A stretch of 64,000 bases of DNA, taken from positions 1 to 64,000 of the forward strand of contig JAQTZZ010000017.1 of NCBI GenBank assembly GCA_028687545.1, read 5' to 3'. The DNA comes from Candidatus Wallbacteria bacterium. GTDB lineage: Bacteria; Muiribacteriota; JAQTZZ01. Below the pieces are notes generated by a model. The model was not told where the DNA came from. It saw only the letters and a list, made by a program, of their open reading frames with translations, and did no database searches. A program made the translations under genes and the position numbers. Positions 18,800-26,562 of this stretch are shown piece after piece (the stretch's first letter is position 1; every line of letters begins with the position of its first letter).

Positions 18800-19465
18800 T
18801 TAGGCTTCATGTTGCGGGTTTTCAGGGGCGGGCTGTTCCTGGCTTTCTGCAGCATCATCACCTTCGAGAATGCCTCCGTCCTGGATCTTGAAAGACCTGG
18901 TGATGGTCTTGAGGTCATCAACTATCTTGATAAGGTTGTCCATCACTTCCTTTTTCTTATTCTCCGGGAAATCGTTGCGGGTAAGTTCCATGGGCAGTTC
19001 CTTGATCACGCAGATGATCTGCTTGATAGTCTGGCGGTCGGTGATTACCAGATTTTCCAGATTTTCGGCCATCAGGTTGAAACATTCTGCCAGATGCTGC
19101 AGTTCGTCGCCCTTTCTCAGTTTTACTCTGAGGGTGAGGTCACCGTTCGCGATGGTCTTGGCTGATACTTCGAATCTGTAGATCGGACCGGCGATGCGGT
19201 GGGAAATGAAGAGGGAGGCAAGGGCCAGCAGCAGCGCGAACAATGGAATCCTGATCAGCAGTTCACCATTGATCATTTCAAAGATCTTGGAAAGGTCGGC
19301 CGCGGATTTGAGATCCCCGGTGGCGAGCCTCGACCAGATGGTGAAATAGATGGTCCAGCAGGCGATCATGGTCAGAAAGAGCATGGTGAGCAGAATCACA
19401 CCCATGTATCTGAATTGAAGCCCCTTCTTGATTACAAACCTGGATCTCCTGTTTTTCGTCTCCAT
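18800..19465 (-). CDS. Two-transmembrane HAMP-domain protein without an output domain
   Basis: This 221-residue protein has two transmembrane helices (about 18-40 and 68-88) flanking a short outer loop. A HAMP domain follows (about 88-145: H-R-I-A-G-P-I-Y-R-F-E...G-D-L-T-L-R-V-K-L-R-K-G-D-E-L), then a helical segment and an acidic Glu/Pro-rich tail. HAMP domains relay signals to kinase, cyclase or methyl-accepting domains, and none is present here. It may act with a separate partner. A strong GAGGAGG ribosome-binding site precedes the start. It is the last gene of the riboflavin-rluD cluster, 10 bases after the pilin-like gene. Confidence 0.85.
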   Translation of the reverse strand: METKNRRSRFVIKKGLQFRYMGVILLTMLFLTMIACWTIYFTIWSRLATGDLKSAADLSKIFEMINGELLIRIPLFALLLALASLFISHRIAGPIYRFEVSAKTIANGDLTLRVKLRKGDELQHLAECFNLMAENLENLVITDRQTIKQIICVIKELPMELTRNDFPENKKKEVMDNLIKIVDDLKTITRSFKIQDGGILEGDDAAESQEQPAPENPQHEA

Positions 19466-19475
19466 CTATCCTCCT

Positions 19476-19811
19476 CTAGTCAGATTGCTTATAATTGTGA
19501 AAACTGCAATAAATCTCTCCATACTGGTTGACCGTGTAAGCCCCTCCGTTCGGGCATTCTTGATATTCCTTCAGATATCCCTGCTTGTACAGATTTTCCA
19601 GGTTGACTATCTGGCCGGGATAATACCGGGACTCAGGATGGCGGAGCTTCTCCTCGGTTACGGCCGACTTGACCATCTGGCGGAGTGCCTCGCAGGAGAT
19701 TATTTTAACCTTTTTTTTCAGGAAAGAAAACTCATAAGTCGCGACCAGCAGAAAAATCACTACCAGTGAGATCAAGGCCAGCATCGGGAGATTATATGGA
19801 CCGGATCTCAT
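19476..19811 (-). CDS. Small single-pass protein with a pseudopilin-like C-terminal half
   Basis: This 111-residue protein has a transmembrane helix at about 10-28. Its C-terminal part (L-E-N-L-Y-K-Q-G-Y-L-K...C-P-N-G-G-A-Y-T-V-N-Q-Y-G-E-I-Y-C-S-F-H) closely follows the pattern of the C-terminal domain of many type IV pilins and pseudopilins, including the paired cysteines. The usual prepilin leader with G/A-F-T-L-I-E is absent. It overlaps the rluD stop by four bases (ATGA), which implies translational coupling. It could be a diverged pilin-related membrane protein; the function is not known. Confidence 0.7.
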   Translation of the reverse strand: MRSGPYNLPMLALISLVVIFLLVATYEFSFLKKKVKIISCEALRQMVKSAVTEEKLRHPESRYYPGQIVNLENLYKQGYLKEYQECPNGGAYTVNQYGEIYCSFHNYKQSD

Positions 19812-20725
19812 GGGTTCCTCAATTTATCCAGGATCGAAGTCATATCCGCAGGAAGCGGGGCGACCAGGTCGAGGGTTTTCTTTAAAAATGGATGTTCAAA
19901 AATAATTCTCTGCGCATGCAGCGCCTGCCCGTCGAGCGGTAGTTTTTCTCCCCTGTATCCATACATTTCATCATTAAGGACCGGATGGCCGAGATGGGAG
20001 AGATGAACCCTGATCTGATGAGTCCTCCCAGTCAGGATCTGAAGGTCAAGCAGTGAAAATCCGGGGAAAGCTTCTTTCACTGTAAACAATGTGACTGCAG
20101 ACTTCCCGTCTGCTGAGATGCCCATTTTTTTTCTGTTGACCGATTCTCTCTTGATGGGATATTCGATCCTGCCCTGCCTGACTTCAAACACTCCTGACAC
20201 AATGGCCTGATAATACTTTTCAATTTTGCGTGCAGCAAATGCTCTGGATAAATGAAGCTGCATCCGGTCAGTCTTGCAGACCAGCAGCAGCCCTGATGTT
20301 CCCATGTCCAGCCTGTGGACGATTCCCGGTCGGCGCACTTCTGTACCCTGGGACAGGTGGCTCTTGAAATGATAAACCAGAGCGTTGACGAGGGTCCCGG
20401 ATTCATGGGAAGTGGCAGGATGCACGACCATGCCGCGTTTTTTGTTGAGTACAACCAGATCCTGGTCTTCGTAAATGATGTCGAGCGGGATGTTTTCACC
20501 CAGGACGCGGGTGGTTTTGTCTGGTGGTGCTTTCACAGTGACCAGATCTCCGATTTTCAGCCTGTAATGGCTTTTTGTCGGTTGAGTGTTGACCAGCACC
20601 AGTCCATTTTCAATCATCCCCTGGAGCGTATTGCGGGAATAGTCGATGATTTTTCCCGCCAGAAAAAGATCCACCCGTCTCGGGGAGTCTCCATCATATA
20701 CAAATGTCATCTCCGGGGTTGTCAT
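19808..20725 (-). CDS. rluD: RluA/RluD-family large-subunit rRNA pseudouridine synthase
   Basis: This 305-residue protein has an N-terminal S4-like RNA-binding domain (about 12-70) and a pseudouridine synthase domain (about 85-295). The catalytic motif is G-I-V-H-R-L-D-M-G-T-S-G-L-L-L near 135; the catalytic Asp is present, but Met-Gly replaces the common Lys-Asp/Glu/Gly after it. The second family motif is L-T-G-R-T-H-Q-I-R-V-H near 237. It isomerises uridines in rRNA; whether the target is the RluD or the RluC site cannot be told from sequence alone. No ribosome-binding site is visible. It begins nine bases after ribH and overlaps the next gene by four. Confidence 0.92.
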   Translation of the reverse strand: MTTPEMTFVYDGDSPRRVDLFLAGKIIDYSRNTLQGMIENGLVLVNTQPTKSHYRLKIGDLVTVKAPPDKTTRVLGENIPLDIIYEDQDLVVLNKKRGMVVHPATSHESGTLVNALVYHFKSHLSQGTEVRRPGIVHRLDMGTSGLLLVCKTDRMQLHLSRAFAARKIEKYYQAIVSGVFEVRQGRIEYPIKRESVNRKKMGISADGKSAVTLFTVKEAFPGFSLLDLQILTGRTHQIRVHLSHLGHPVLNDEMYGYRGEKLPLDGQALHAQRIIFEHPFLKKTLDLVAPLPADMTSILDKLRNP

Positions 20726-20734
20726 TTAAAACGA

Positions 20735-21205
20735 TTATTTTCCGGGAAGGCATTTCAGAAGATTGGCTGATTCGATGGCAGACTGGGCGGCTTCGAAACC
20801 CTTGTTGCCTGATTTGACTCCAGCCCGTTCCAGTGCCTGTTCCAGCGTGTCCGTGGTAAGCACGCCGAACGTGATCGGGACACCTGTTTCCAGAGAAGCC
20901 TGGGCTACACCTTTGCTCACTTCTGAAGCTATAAAGTCGAAATGGGGTGTATCGCCGCGGATGACTGCACCCAGCGCGATCACTGCATCAAATTTTCTGC
21001 TGGACGCGAGTTTTTTTGCGATCAGAGGGATTTCATATGCTCCTGGTACTTTGAAAACCTGGATTCCGGCTTCAGCCACACCATGCCTGGTTAGACCATC
21101 CAGGCAGCCGGAGAGCAGCTGCTCTGAAATCAGGCTGTTGAATCTGGACAGCACAATGCCGATGACAAGTCCTTTCCCGTTCAGGTGTCCCTCGTGAATT
21201 TTCAT
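20735..21205 (-). CDS. ribH: 6,7-dimethyl-8-ribityllumazine synthase
   Basis: This 156-residue protein (ATG at 21205 after GGGAG) condenses 5-amino-6-ribitylaminouracil with dihydroxybutanone phosphate to give lumazine. Family motifs are S-R-F-N near 21, V-P-G-A-Y-E-I-P near 53, [15 protein letters not shown] near 79 (catalytic His included) and [11 protein letters not shown] near 112. Length is normal for the family. It sits directly downstream of ribBA. Confidence 0.97.
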   Translation of the reverse strand: MKIHEGHLNGKGLVIGIVLSRFNSLISEQLLSGCLDGLTRHGVAEAGIQVFKVPGAYEIPLIAKKLASSRKFDAVIALGAVIRGDTPHFDFIASEVSKGVAQASLETGVPITFGVLTTDTLEQALERAGVKSGNKGFEAAQSAIESANLLKCLPGK

Positions 21206-21230
21206 GCTTGCTCCCTTCAGAAGGTTGAGG

Positions 21231-22436
21231 TTATAAATAATGTCCCAGTTTTTCTTTTTTTGTTTTGAGGTATTCCCGGTTGAACTTGCTCTCACCGACT
21301 TTGATGGGGAGTGTTTCCACAATTTCCAGGCCGTAAGCCTTGAGACCTACGATCTTCCTGGGATTATTGGTCAGCAGGCGCAGTTTATGCACGCAGAGAC
21401 TCCTCAGAATCTGTGCTCCTGTACCATAATCGCGGCCATCTGCTTTGAAACCGAGCTCCAGATTGGCTTGCACAGTATCCATCCCTTTATCCTGCAGGCA
21501 GTAAGCCCTGATCTTGTTCAAAAGGCCTATTCCGCGGCCTTCCTGACGGAGGTAAACCAGAACGCCGCGTCCGGCTCTGCCGATCTCTGAAAGTGCGTAG
21601 TTAAGCTGGGCGCCGCAGTCACAGCGCAGCGAGCCGAGCGAATCTCCTGTGAGACACTCGGAATGCACTCTCACCAGCACCGGATCCTCAAGGTTCCAGG
21701 ACCCCATTACCAGCGCCAGATGATGCTCATCTTTGTGGTTCACCTGGAATCCGATCAGGCGGAATGTTCCGAATTGAGTCGGAAGTTCGGCTTCATCCCC
21801 CACGCTGACAACACATTCCCTGGAGAGCCTGTAGCGGATCAGTTCTTCAATTGTCAGGATCTTGATCCCGTGTTTTTCCGCAAAAATCTCCAGATCCGGC
21901 ATTCGAGCCATGCTGCCGTCCTGATTCATTATCTCGCAGATGGCGGCAGCCGGTTCCAGTCCGGCCATCCGGCAGAGATCGACAGATGCTTCGGTCTGCC
22001 CGGCACGGATCAGCACTCCGCCCTGTTTCGCCGCCAGCGGGAATACATGCCCGGGCCGCACGAAATCTTCAGGAGAGGAATCAGCCTGGGAAAGTTTCCT
22101 GATCGTGACCGAGCGGTCGCCGGCGGAAATCCCGGTGGAAACCCCTTCCCTCGCTTCCACAGAAACAGTAAAAGCAGTTTTCAGCGGGGAAGAATTTTCA
22201 GGGGTCATCTGCGGGAGACGCAGGCGTTCCACTCGCTCCGGCGAGAGAGGGGAACAGATCAGGCCTCTGGCATGCAATGCCATGAAGTTTATGATCTCAG
22301 GTGTGGCGAACTGTGCCGCGCACATCAGGTCACCTTCGTTTTCCCTGTCTTCATCGTCGACGATGATCACCAGTTTCCCGGCCTGGACATCTTCGATGAT
22401 TTCCGGAACTCCGTGTATATGTGAATTTTTTGCCAT
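21231..22436 (-). CDS. ribBA: Bifunctional 3,4-dihydroxy-2-butanone-4-phosphate synthase / GTP cyclohydrolase II
   Basis: This 401-residue protein supplies both precursors of lumazine. The N-terminal RibB domain (about 1-205) carries [10 protein letters not shown] near 27 and R-P-G-H-V-F-P-L near 126. The C-terminal RibA domain (about 206-400) carries [20 protein letters not shown] near 256, with the three zinc cysteines, and R-Q-E-G-R-G-I-G near 298. No ribosome-binding site is obvious. The ancestral ribE reading frame ends only three bases before this ATG, so translation may be coupled to ribE. Confidence 0.97.
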   Translation of the reverse strand: MAKNSHIHGVPEIIEDVQAGKLVIIVDDEDRENEGDLMCAAQFATPEIINFMALHARGLICSPLSPERVERLRLPQMTPENSSPLKTAFTVSVEAREGVSTGISAGDRSVTIRKLSQADSSPEDFVRPGHVFPLAAKQGGVLIRAGQTEASVDLCRMAGLEPAAAICEIMNQDGSMARMPDLEIFAEKHGIKILTIEELIRYRLSRECVVSVGDEAELPTQFGTFRLIGFQVNHKDEHHLALVMGSWNLEDPVLVRVHSECLTGDSLGSLRCDCGAQLNYALSEIGRAGRGVLVYLRQEGRGIGLLNKIRAYCLQDKGMDTVQANLELGFKADGRDYGTGAQILRSLCVHKLRLLTNNPRKIVGLKAYGLEIVETLPIKVGESKFNREYLKTKKEKLGHYL

Positions 22437-22439
22437 GAT

Positions 22440-22508
22440 TTAATAACCCAGTTGTCTAAGTTTTTCAAGCGAGAGCGGTTTTTTTTCCGATTCTATCCGA
22501 GCTTTCAG
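22440..22508 (-). other. Remnant C-terminal codons of ribE downstream of an in-frame TAG
   Basis: After the TAG at 22509-22511 the ribE frame stays open for 22 codons (L-K-A-R-I-E-S-E-K-K-P-L-S-L-E-K-L-R-Q-L-G-Y) to a TAA at 22440-22442. This resembles the last helix and tail of riboflavin synthases, and the reconstructed length of 206 residues is normal. The tail abuts ribBA. Confidence 0.7.
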
Positions 22509-23060
22509 CTAATTGCGAAACTCCAGATTGATCTCATCCCCTGGTTTCCGCAGTTTCAGGGTGGTTTTATCCAATGTGACCGGGATCAGGCTGACCTCAA
22601 AACAGCCTGTCAGCTTCGCCTGGATGGTGAGTGAAATTCCTGCTACAGCTACAGAACCCTTGGAAACGATCAGTGGAGAATACTCCGGTGGATACGAGAC
22701 AGTGTAGATAATTCCCGGTCGTCCTTTGACGAGTCTAATGATTTTTCCCACACAATCCACATGCCCGGATAAAATATGCCCGCCCAGACGGGAATCAGCC
22801 CTCACCGCGCGTTCCAGATTGAGGTAATCGCCCCTTTTCAGCTTTTTCAGGGTGGTGTTCTGGATTGTGACTGGCATCAGATCAAAGAGAAGGGAATTCC
22901 GGACGACTCCGGAAACTGTCAGGCAGACTCCCTCCAAAGCCACTGAGTCCCCGCGAGAGATTTCCTGGCTGCAGCCGGCTGCGACTTGAAGAATCAGGTT
23001 CCCACCTTTGCGCTTCAGTGAAACCACTGAGCCGGTTTCTTCAATCAGGCCTGTGAACAT
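22509..23060 (-). CDS. ribE: Riboflavin synthase (alpha subunit), apparently shortened by an amber codon
   Basis: This 183-residue protein starts M-F-T-G-L-I-E-E-T-G and contains the two homologous lumazine-binding barrels (about 1-90 and 91-180). Motifs are G-D-S-V-A-L-E-G-V-C-L-T-V near 37, S-R-L-G-G-H-I-L-S-G-H-V-D near 90 and G-S-V-A-V-A-G-I-S-L-T-I near 135. It dismutates two lumazines to riboflavin. The family usually has 200-215 residues; here the frame stops at TAG after N-L-E-F-R-N, just where the C-terminal trimerisation helix should begin. The start overlaps the HEAT gene by 20 bases. Activity of the short form is uncertain. Confidence 0.9.
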   Translation of the reverse strand: MFTGLIEETGSVVSLKRKGGNLILQVAAGCSQEISRGDSVALEGVCLTVSGVVRNSLLFDLMPVTIQNTTLKKLKRGDYLNLERAVRADSRLGGHILSGHVDCVGKIIRLVKGRPGIIYTVSYPPEYSPLIVSKGSVAVAGISLTIQAKLTGCFEVSLIPVTLDKTTLKLRKPGDEINLEFRN

Positions 23061-23820
23061 CGAGCACCGCCAGTTTTTCCCGGGCTGACCGCAGCAGCAG
23101 TTTGGCCAGCGGAGATTTCATTTTCCCCAAAGCATAGATTGCGGATTCAATGGCATGAATTTTCCCGGAAAAAATCATATCCTTCAAGATCCTCAGCACT
23201 GCTTCAAGACCGATGCCGGAAAGAACCAGGGCGGCATTCGATTTGACGCGGGCGTCACTGTCCTGAAGCAGAGGCACGATCTCCGGGTAAGCGCTCTCTG
23301 CTTTTAGTGCGACCAGGGCTTCGATTGCATTTGCCCTGACCCTCGAGTCCTGATGCTGCAGAAATCTGAAAAGTACAGGGCCGTCCAGCTGGTCTCCGTT
23401 TTTTCCCAGCAGACTGATTAAAGCGGCGATGATGAAAATGTCTTTCTCAGTATCAAGAGCTCTGACGAGCCATTCCCTGGAAATTTTCACCCTGGCCTTG
23501 ATCAGTTGTTTTAAAAGCTGGAATTTTTCGGAACTGCTGCGGGTTTCAAATACAATCGACAGATTCTCCTCAATTTTTTGGGCCTGGATCGCATGAATTT
23601 CTGAAGCTGAGGGATGATCGGGAATTGCAGTCTCAACGGAAAAGAGATGAAAGTATTTTCTGGCTGCCGCTCTGATTTCAGGATCAGGGTCGTTCGTAAA
23701 AAGGTCCTTCAAAAGTTCCAGTCTGGAAGTTTCGGATACCAGTTTATCTTTGATCAGATCATCCAGGGCGGCTTTTCGCACTGCGGGATCAGCGCTGGAA
23801 AGATTCTGAAATCCTGTCAT
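23041..23820 (-). CDS. HEAT-repeat protein within the riboflavin cluster
   Basis: This 259-residue helical protein has HEAT/PBS-lyase-type repeats, best seen as D-P-A-V-R-K-A-A-L near 11, D-P-E-I-R-A-A-A near 47, D-S-R-V-R-A-N-A-I-E-A-L near 158 and D-A-R-V-K-S-N-A-A-L-V-L near 189. No signal peptide or membrane segment is present. Such repeats form a solenoid for protein contacts. It overlaps yqeY by four bases upstream and ribE by 20 bases downstream, so it is translated from the same message. A role in riboflavin synthesis is not established. Confidence 0.85.
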   Translation of the reverse strand: MTGFQNLSSADPAVRKAALDDLIKDKLVSETSRLELLKDLFTNDPDPEIRAAARKYFHLFSVETAIPDHPSASEIHAIQAQKIEENLSIVFETRSSSEKFQLLKQLIKARVKISREWLVRALDTEKDIFIIAALISLLGKNGDQLDGPVLFRFLQHQDSRVRANAIEALVALKAESAYPEIVPLLQDSDARVKSNAALVLSGIGLEAVLRILKDMIFSGKIHAIESAIYALGKMKSPLAKLLLRSAREKLAVLDVHRPD

Positions 23821-24251
23821 GCCTGCTTCTGCTCCAGGAGCATTTTTACCAGTCCGCTGGCTGTTTTACCGTCAAACTGGCCTTCATGCTTTGTTTTAAG
23901 CTCTTTCATCACAGCTCCGACATTGGGGTTTTGGAGGGTTTTAGCGATCCCGATGATCGCTTCCCTGAGTTCGGTTTCAGTCATCTGGCTGGGAAGATAT
24001 GAGTTAAGCCATTCAATTTCCTGCACTGCCGCATCTTTTTGAGCGGGATTACCCACCCGCAGAATTTCATCGGCGTTTTTCTTGAATTTTCTGATTACAG
24101 CCAGGGCTTCCTGGTCGGTCGTTTCACGATTGCCGCCGTTTTTTCCTATCATCACGATTTCAGAATAGAGAGTGGAGAGGAAGGTGCACTTATCTTTCTG
24201 ACCTGCCTTAAGGCATTCAAGCTGCTGCTTTTTTATGGTCGCTGCGATCAT
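23817..24251 (-). CDS. yqeY: GatB/YqeY domain-containing protein
   Basis: This 144-residue protein is a typical YqeY-family protein (normal length about 145-150). It has the opening helix and L-S-T-L-Y-S-E-I near 26, E-I-E-W-L-N-S-Y-L-P-S-Q-M near 77 and V-G-A-V-M-K-E-L-K near 111. The fold matches the tail domain of GatB, which suggests tRNA-related binding, but the exact role is unknown. A GGGAG ribosome-binding site precedes the ATG. It is the first of an overlapping chain of genes running to the HAMP protein. Confidence 0.93.
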   Translation of the reverse strand: MIAATIKKQQLECLKAGQKDKCTFLSTLYSEIVMIGKNGGNRETTDQEALAVIRKFKKNADEILRVGNPAQKDAAVQEIEWLNSYLPSQMTETELREAIIGIAKTLQNPNVGAVMKELKTKHEGQFDGKTASGLVKMLLEQKQA

Positions 24252-24296
24252 GGTTTCTCCCTTGACCGATGATTATTAATTTGATTATAACATATT

Positions 24297-24406
24297 CTAG
24301 TGGGCCGTTACATTTGAATTTACCCACTGTAAGTTTAAGGAAACGCTCCCTGGCAGGCGTTTGTCGGAAAGCGTTATTATAAAATTCAAATGATACGGAC
24401 CACTAG
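24297..24406. mobile_element. MITE-like element with 25-base terminal inverted repeats, abutting the ribD stop
   Basis: The arms 24297-24321 and 24382-24406 match at 22 of 25 positions in inverted orientation and begin with CTAGTGG. The interior holds a second inverted repeat (AAACGC...GCGTTT, 24340-24361). No coding capacity is seen. The CTAG ends could be a four-base target duplication of the kind IS5-type elements make, but this is inference. The ribD stop codon TAG (24403-24405) is formed by the element's end. Confidence 0.65.
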
Positions 24407-25539
24407 TTTGGCAAATTGCCCGACAGAGCAGACAGCATTGCTTCCAGGTCACGGCTGTAATAGCGTGCTACTATGTCAGAATCTGATTTTCTGACTTTTT
24501 TCAGAATGAATTGAGGGGAATCAGTGATCCTGATCCTCTGGCCTGTGAAAATGGCGTTGACGCCGAGTTCCCCGAGCAGCCTGGGCGCTGTCATGATCAG
24601 CAGTTCATCTGCCAGCTTTTCCCTGATGAAACTCCCTGCGACTCGTGAACCGCCCTCAACCAGCAGTCTGCCGATCCGGAAAGATTTATAAAGTTCGGCC
24701 AGCATGGTCCCGATCTGCAGAGGATTCAGATCAAGCACTTCTGCGCCGGCTTTTCTCAAATTCAGGGCCTTATTCCTGTCGATTCTGTCACCTACTATGA
24801 TCAGAGGAGCTTCACCCGCACTCTGTACAAGCTTGTATTCAAGAGGGATCCTGCCGGTCCGGTCCAGCACGATCCTGGTGAGAGGTTTGTTTTTATAATG
24901 CAGGCGGATGTTGAGCCGGGGATTGTCAGAGAGAACTGTGTTGATCCCGACCAGCACAGCGTCTGAACGAAACCGCTCCCGGTGTACAAGTTTTCTGGAC
25001 CCTTCCCCAGTTATCCAGAATGAATTCCCGAGAAAGTCGGCGATTCTGCCGTCGATTGTCTGGGCGAGCTTCAGGGTCACATGGGGTCTTTCCAGCATGA
25101 TGGAAGTAAAGAAGGACCTGTTCAGGTCAAGCGCAATTTTGGCCAGGATGCCGGTTTCCACTTCAATCCCTGCCGTATTGAAAATCGCAGCGCTTCTGCC
25201 CCTGGTGAGAGGGTTGGGATCTGCGACTGAGTAAACGACTTTTTTTATCCCGCAATTCCTGATGGCGAGGGAGCAGGGAGGAGTTTTCCCCTGATGAGAA
25301 CATGGCTCAAGATTCACGAAAATCGTGGCGTCATGCAGCAGCGCCGGGTCAGCCTTGGAAATGGCGTCGGCTTCTGCGTGCGCCCCTCCGAAGCAATGAT
25401 GCCAGCCCTCGGAAACGATTCTTCCGTTTTTTACAATGACCGCCCCCACCATAGGATTTGGGCTTACGCAGCCTGCGCCCTTTTTGGCGAGCAGAATGCA
25501 GCGGCGGATGTAATCCTCTGAATTGCAGTTCGAGTTCAT
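24403..25539 (-). CDS. ribD: Bifunctional riboflavin deaminase/reductase RibD
   Basis: This 378-residue protein has an N-terminal deaminase domain (about 1-145) with zinc motif G-G-A-H-A-E near 51 and E-P-C-S-H-Q-G-K-T-P-P-C near 78. The C-terminal reductase domain (about 150-370) has D-G-R-I-A near 162, the G-I-N-T-V-L-S-D-N-P-x-L-N-x-R segment near 198 and L-V-E-G-G-S-R-V near 294. It performs two steps between the GTP cyclohydrolase II product and aminoribitylaminouracil. It is separated from the other rib genes by a MITE-like element that supplies its stop codon; a second inverted-repeat element lies 37 bases upstream. No FMN riboswitch was found. Confidence 0.96.
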   Translation of the reverse strand: MNSNCNSEDYIRRCILLAKKGAGCVSPNPMVGAVIVKNGRIVSEGWHHCFGGAHAEADAISKADPALLHDATIFVNLEPCSHQGKTPPCSLAIRNCGIKKVVYSVADPNPLTRGRSAAIFNTAGIEVETGILAKIALDLNRSFFTSIMLERPHVTLKLAQTIDGRIADFLGNSFWITGEGSRKLVHRERFRSDAVLVGINTVLSDNPRLNIRLHYKNKPLTRIVLDRTGRIPLEYKLVQSAGEAPLIIVGDRIDRNKALNLRKAGAEVLDLNPLQIGTMLAELYKSFRIGRLLVEGGSRVAGSFIREKLADELLIMTAPRLLGELGVNAIFTGQRIRITDSPQFILKKVRKSDSDIVARYYSRDLEAMLSALSGNLPN

Positions 25540-25545
25540 ATTATT

Positions 25546-25573
25546 ATTTTAACTCAGGTATAATGGATTACAA
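25546..25573 (-). promoter_or_regulatory. Promoter of ribD, possibly leaderless
   Basis: On the minus strand TTGTAA (25568-25573), a 16-base spacer and TAAAAT (25546-25551, five of six consensus bases). The hexamer ends six bases before the ATG at 25539, and there is no ribosome-binding site. Confidence 0.45.
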
Positions 25574-25575
25574 AG

Positions 25576-25716
25576 GAGACACTTGCAAAACTCAATTTTA
25601 GATCTGAAAATATTTTTTCCTGTAAGTAGGTTACCGGAGTTTCGCTAGTGCTCCATGAGCCTCTAACAAAATTCCTACCCAAGATATAGCGTAAAAAAGA
25701 ATTTTGCAAGAGGCTC
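25576..25716. mobile_element. Second MITE-like inverted-repeat element
   Basis: The outer arms 25576-25599 and 25693-25716 match at 19 of 24 positions in inverted orientation (core CTTGCAAAA/TTTTGCAAG). An inner hairpin pairs GAGCCTCT with AGAGGCTC and CAAAATTC with GAATTTTG in the right half. There is no open reading frame. It fills the gap between the divergent ribD and the 224-residue exported protein. Confidence 0.55.
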
Positions 25717-25744
25717 AAAGAAGATTTAATGTTCCGGGGGTTAT

Positions 25745-26419
25745 ATGAACAAGGTTTCAGCTGTGCATCTCAGGGATAAAAAAATGAAGTCTGCCTGCCT
25801 GGCATGTGGAATCGTGACCATGGTTCTTGTAATTTTTGCCTGTCCGGGTTTTGCGAAAGGCCCGTTTTATCCGGAGAAGCTTCCGGATGGCTTGAATTTA
25901 AGCGTACCCCGCGACTGGAAGACCGCCAATCAGGAATTCCTTAAAATGCTGCAGGAGAGAACTGAAAAGTCTGCGAAAGCTGCAGGCAAGAGTGTCAGCG
26001 ACCAGGTGATTTTCCTTTCCAAGTCGCCTGCCACCCCTGAAGCCACCGTAATGGTGATCGTTGACAGTAAGGCATCAGGACCTGACCAGAACAAACTGGC
26101 CGGATGGGGAACGACTGAACTCAGCATGGCTGACTCGGAAATCAGGTTTTCGGACGAAATGACATGCCGACAGTCAGGATTCAAGCTTCTGCAGTGGTTT
26201 ACCCTGAAACTGGAAAAACTGGCAGGGAAAAATGTCTTGGTTGAGGAATTCATGTTCGAACAGCCGAATGGACAGAAGATCCACACCAGAACTTACATGC
26301 TCCCCTGGAACGGTAAACTGATCAGGCTCAAGTTCAGCTGGCCGCTGGAGCGGGAAGCAGTCGAAAGCGCTAATGCGGAGAAGATACTCGCAACCTTTTG
26401 TCTACCAGCACAGCAATGA
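25745..26419 (+). CDS. Exported protein of unknown function
   Basis: This 224-residue protein has an N-terminal hydrophobic export signal (about 17-38, A-C-G-I-V-T-M-V-L-V-I-F-A-C-P-G-F-A), probably cleaved after Ala. The mature part (about 185 residues) contains L-P-D-G-L-N-L-S-V-P-R-D-W near 47 and a strand/helix pattern seen in exported proteins of the DcrB/PsbP-like fold, but the match is too weak for a family name. In-frame ATG codons at 25745 and 25784 are both possible; the second would leave a more standard signal peptide. No clear operon partner exists. Confidence 0.7.
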   Translation: MNKVSAVHLRDKKMKSACLACGIVTMVLVIFACPGFAKGPFYPEKLPDGLNLSVPRDWKTANQEFLKMLQERTEKSAKAAGKSVSDQVIFLSKSPATPEATVMVIVDSKASGPDQNKLAGWGTTELSMADSEIRFSDEMTCRQSGFKLLQWFTLKLEKLAGKNVLVEEFMFEQPNGQKIHTRTYMLPWNGKLIRLKFSWPLEREAVESANAEKILATFCLPAQQ

Positions 26420-26508
26420 AAATGCTTACTGACATACCAGCATACTAACTTGCAAACTTCCTGCAGAGTTGAGCGATTAGATGAACATCGCTTATAATCT
26501 ACTCATTG

Positions 26509-26536
26509 TTGACACTTCATACCAGTCTGATATGAT
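26509..26536 (+). promoter_or_regulatory. Promoter of the diaminopentanoate dehydrogenase gene
   Basis: Perfect TTGACA (26509-26514), a 16-base spacer and TATGAT (26531-26536) preceded by TG-A. The leader is about 20 bases and carries GGGGAGG. Confidence 0.8.
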
Positions 26537-26562
26537 AGATGCATATCTTAGGGGAGGTACTG

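Noticed and set aside
22509-22511. Genome-wide reassignment of TAG as a sense codon
   Set aside because: TAG ends the solute-binding protein at 4602, ribD at 24403 and oraE at 56974 at plausible positions, so it works as a stop here.
25540-25744. FMN riboswitch upstream of ribD
   Set aside because: The conserved RFN element core was not found; the region is filled by an inverted-repeat element.
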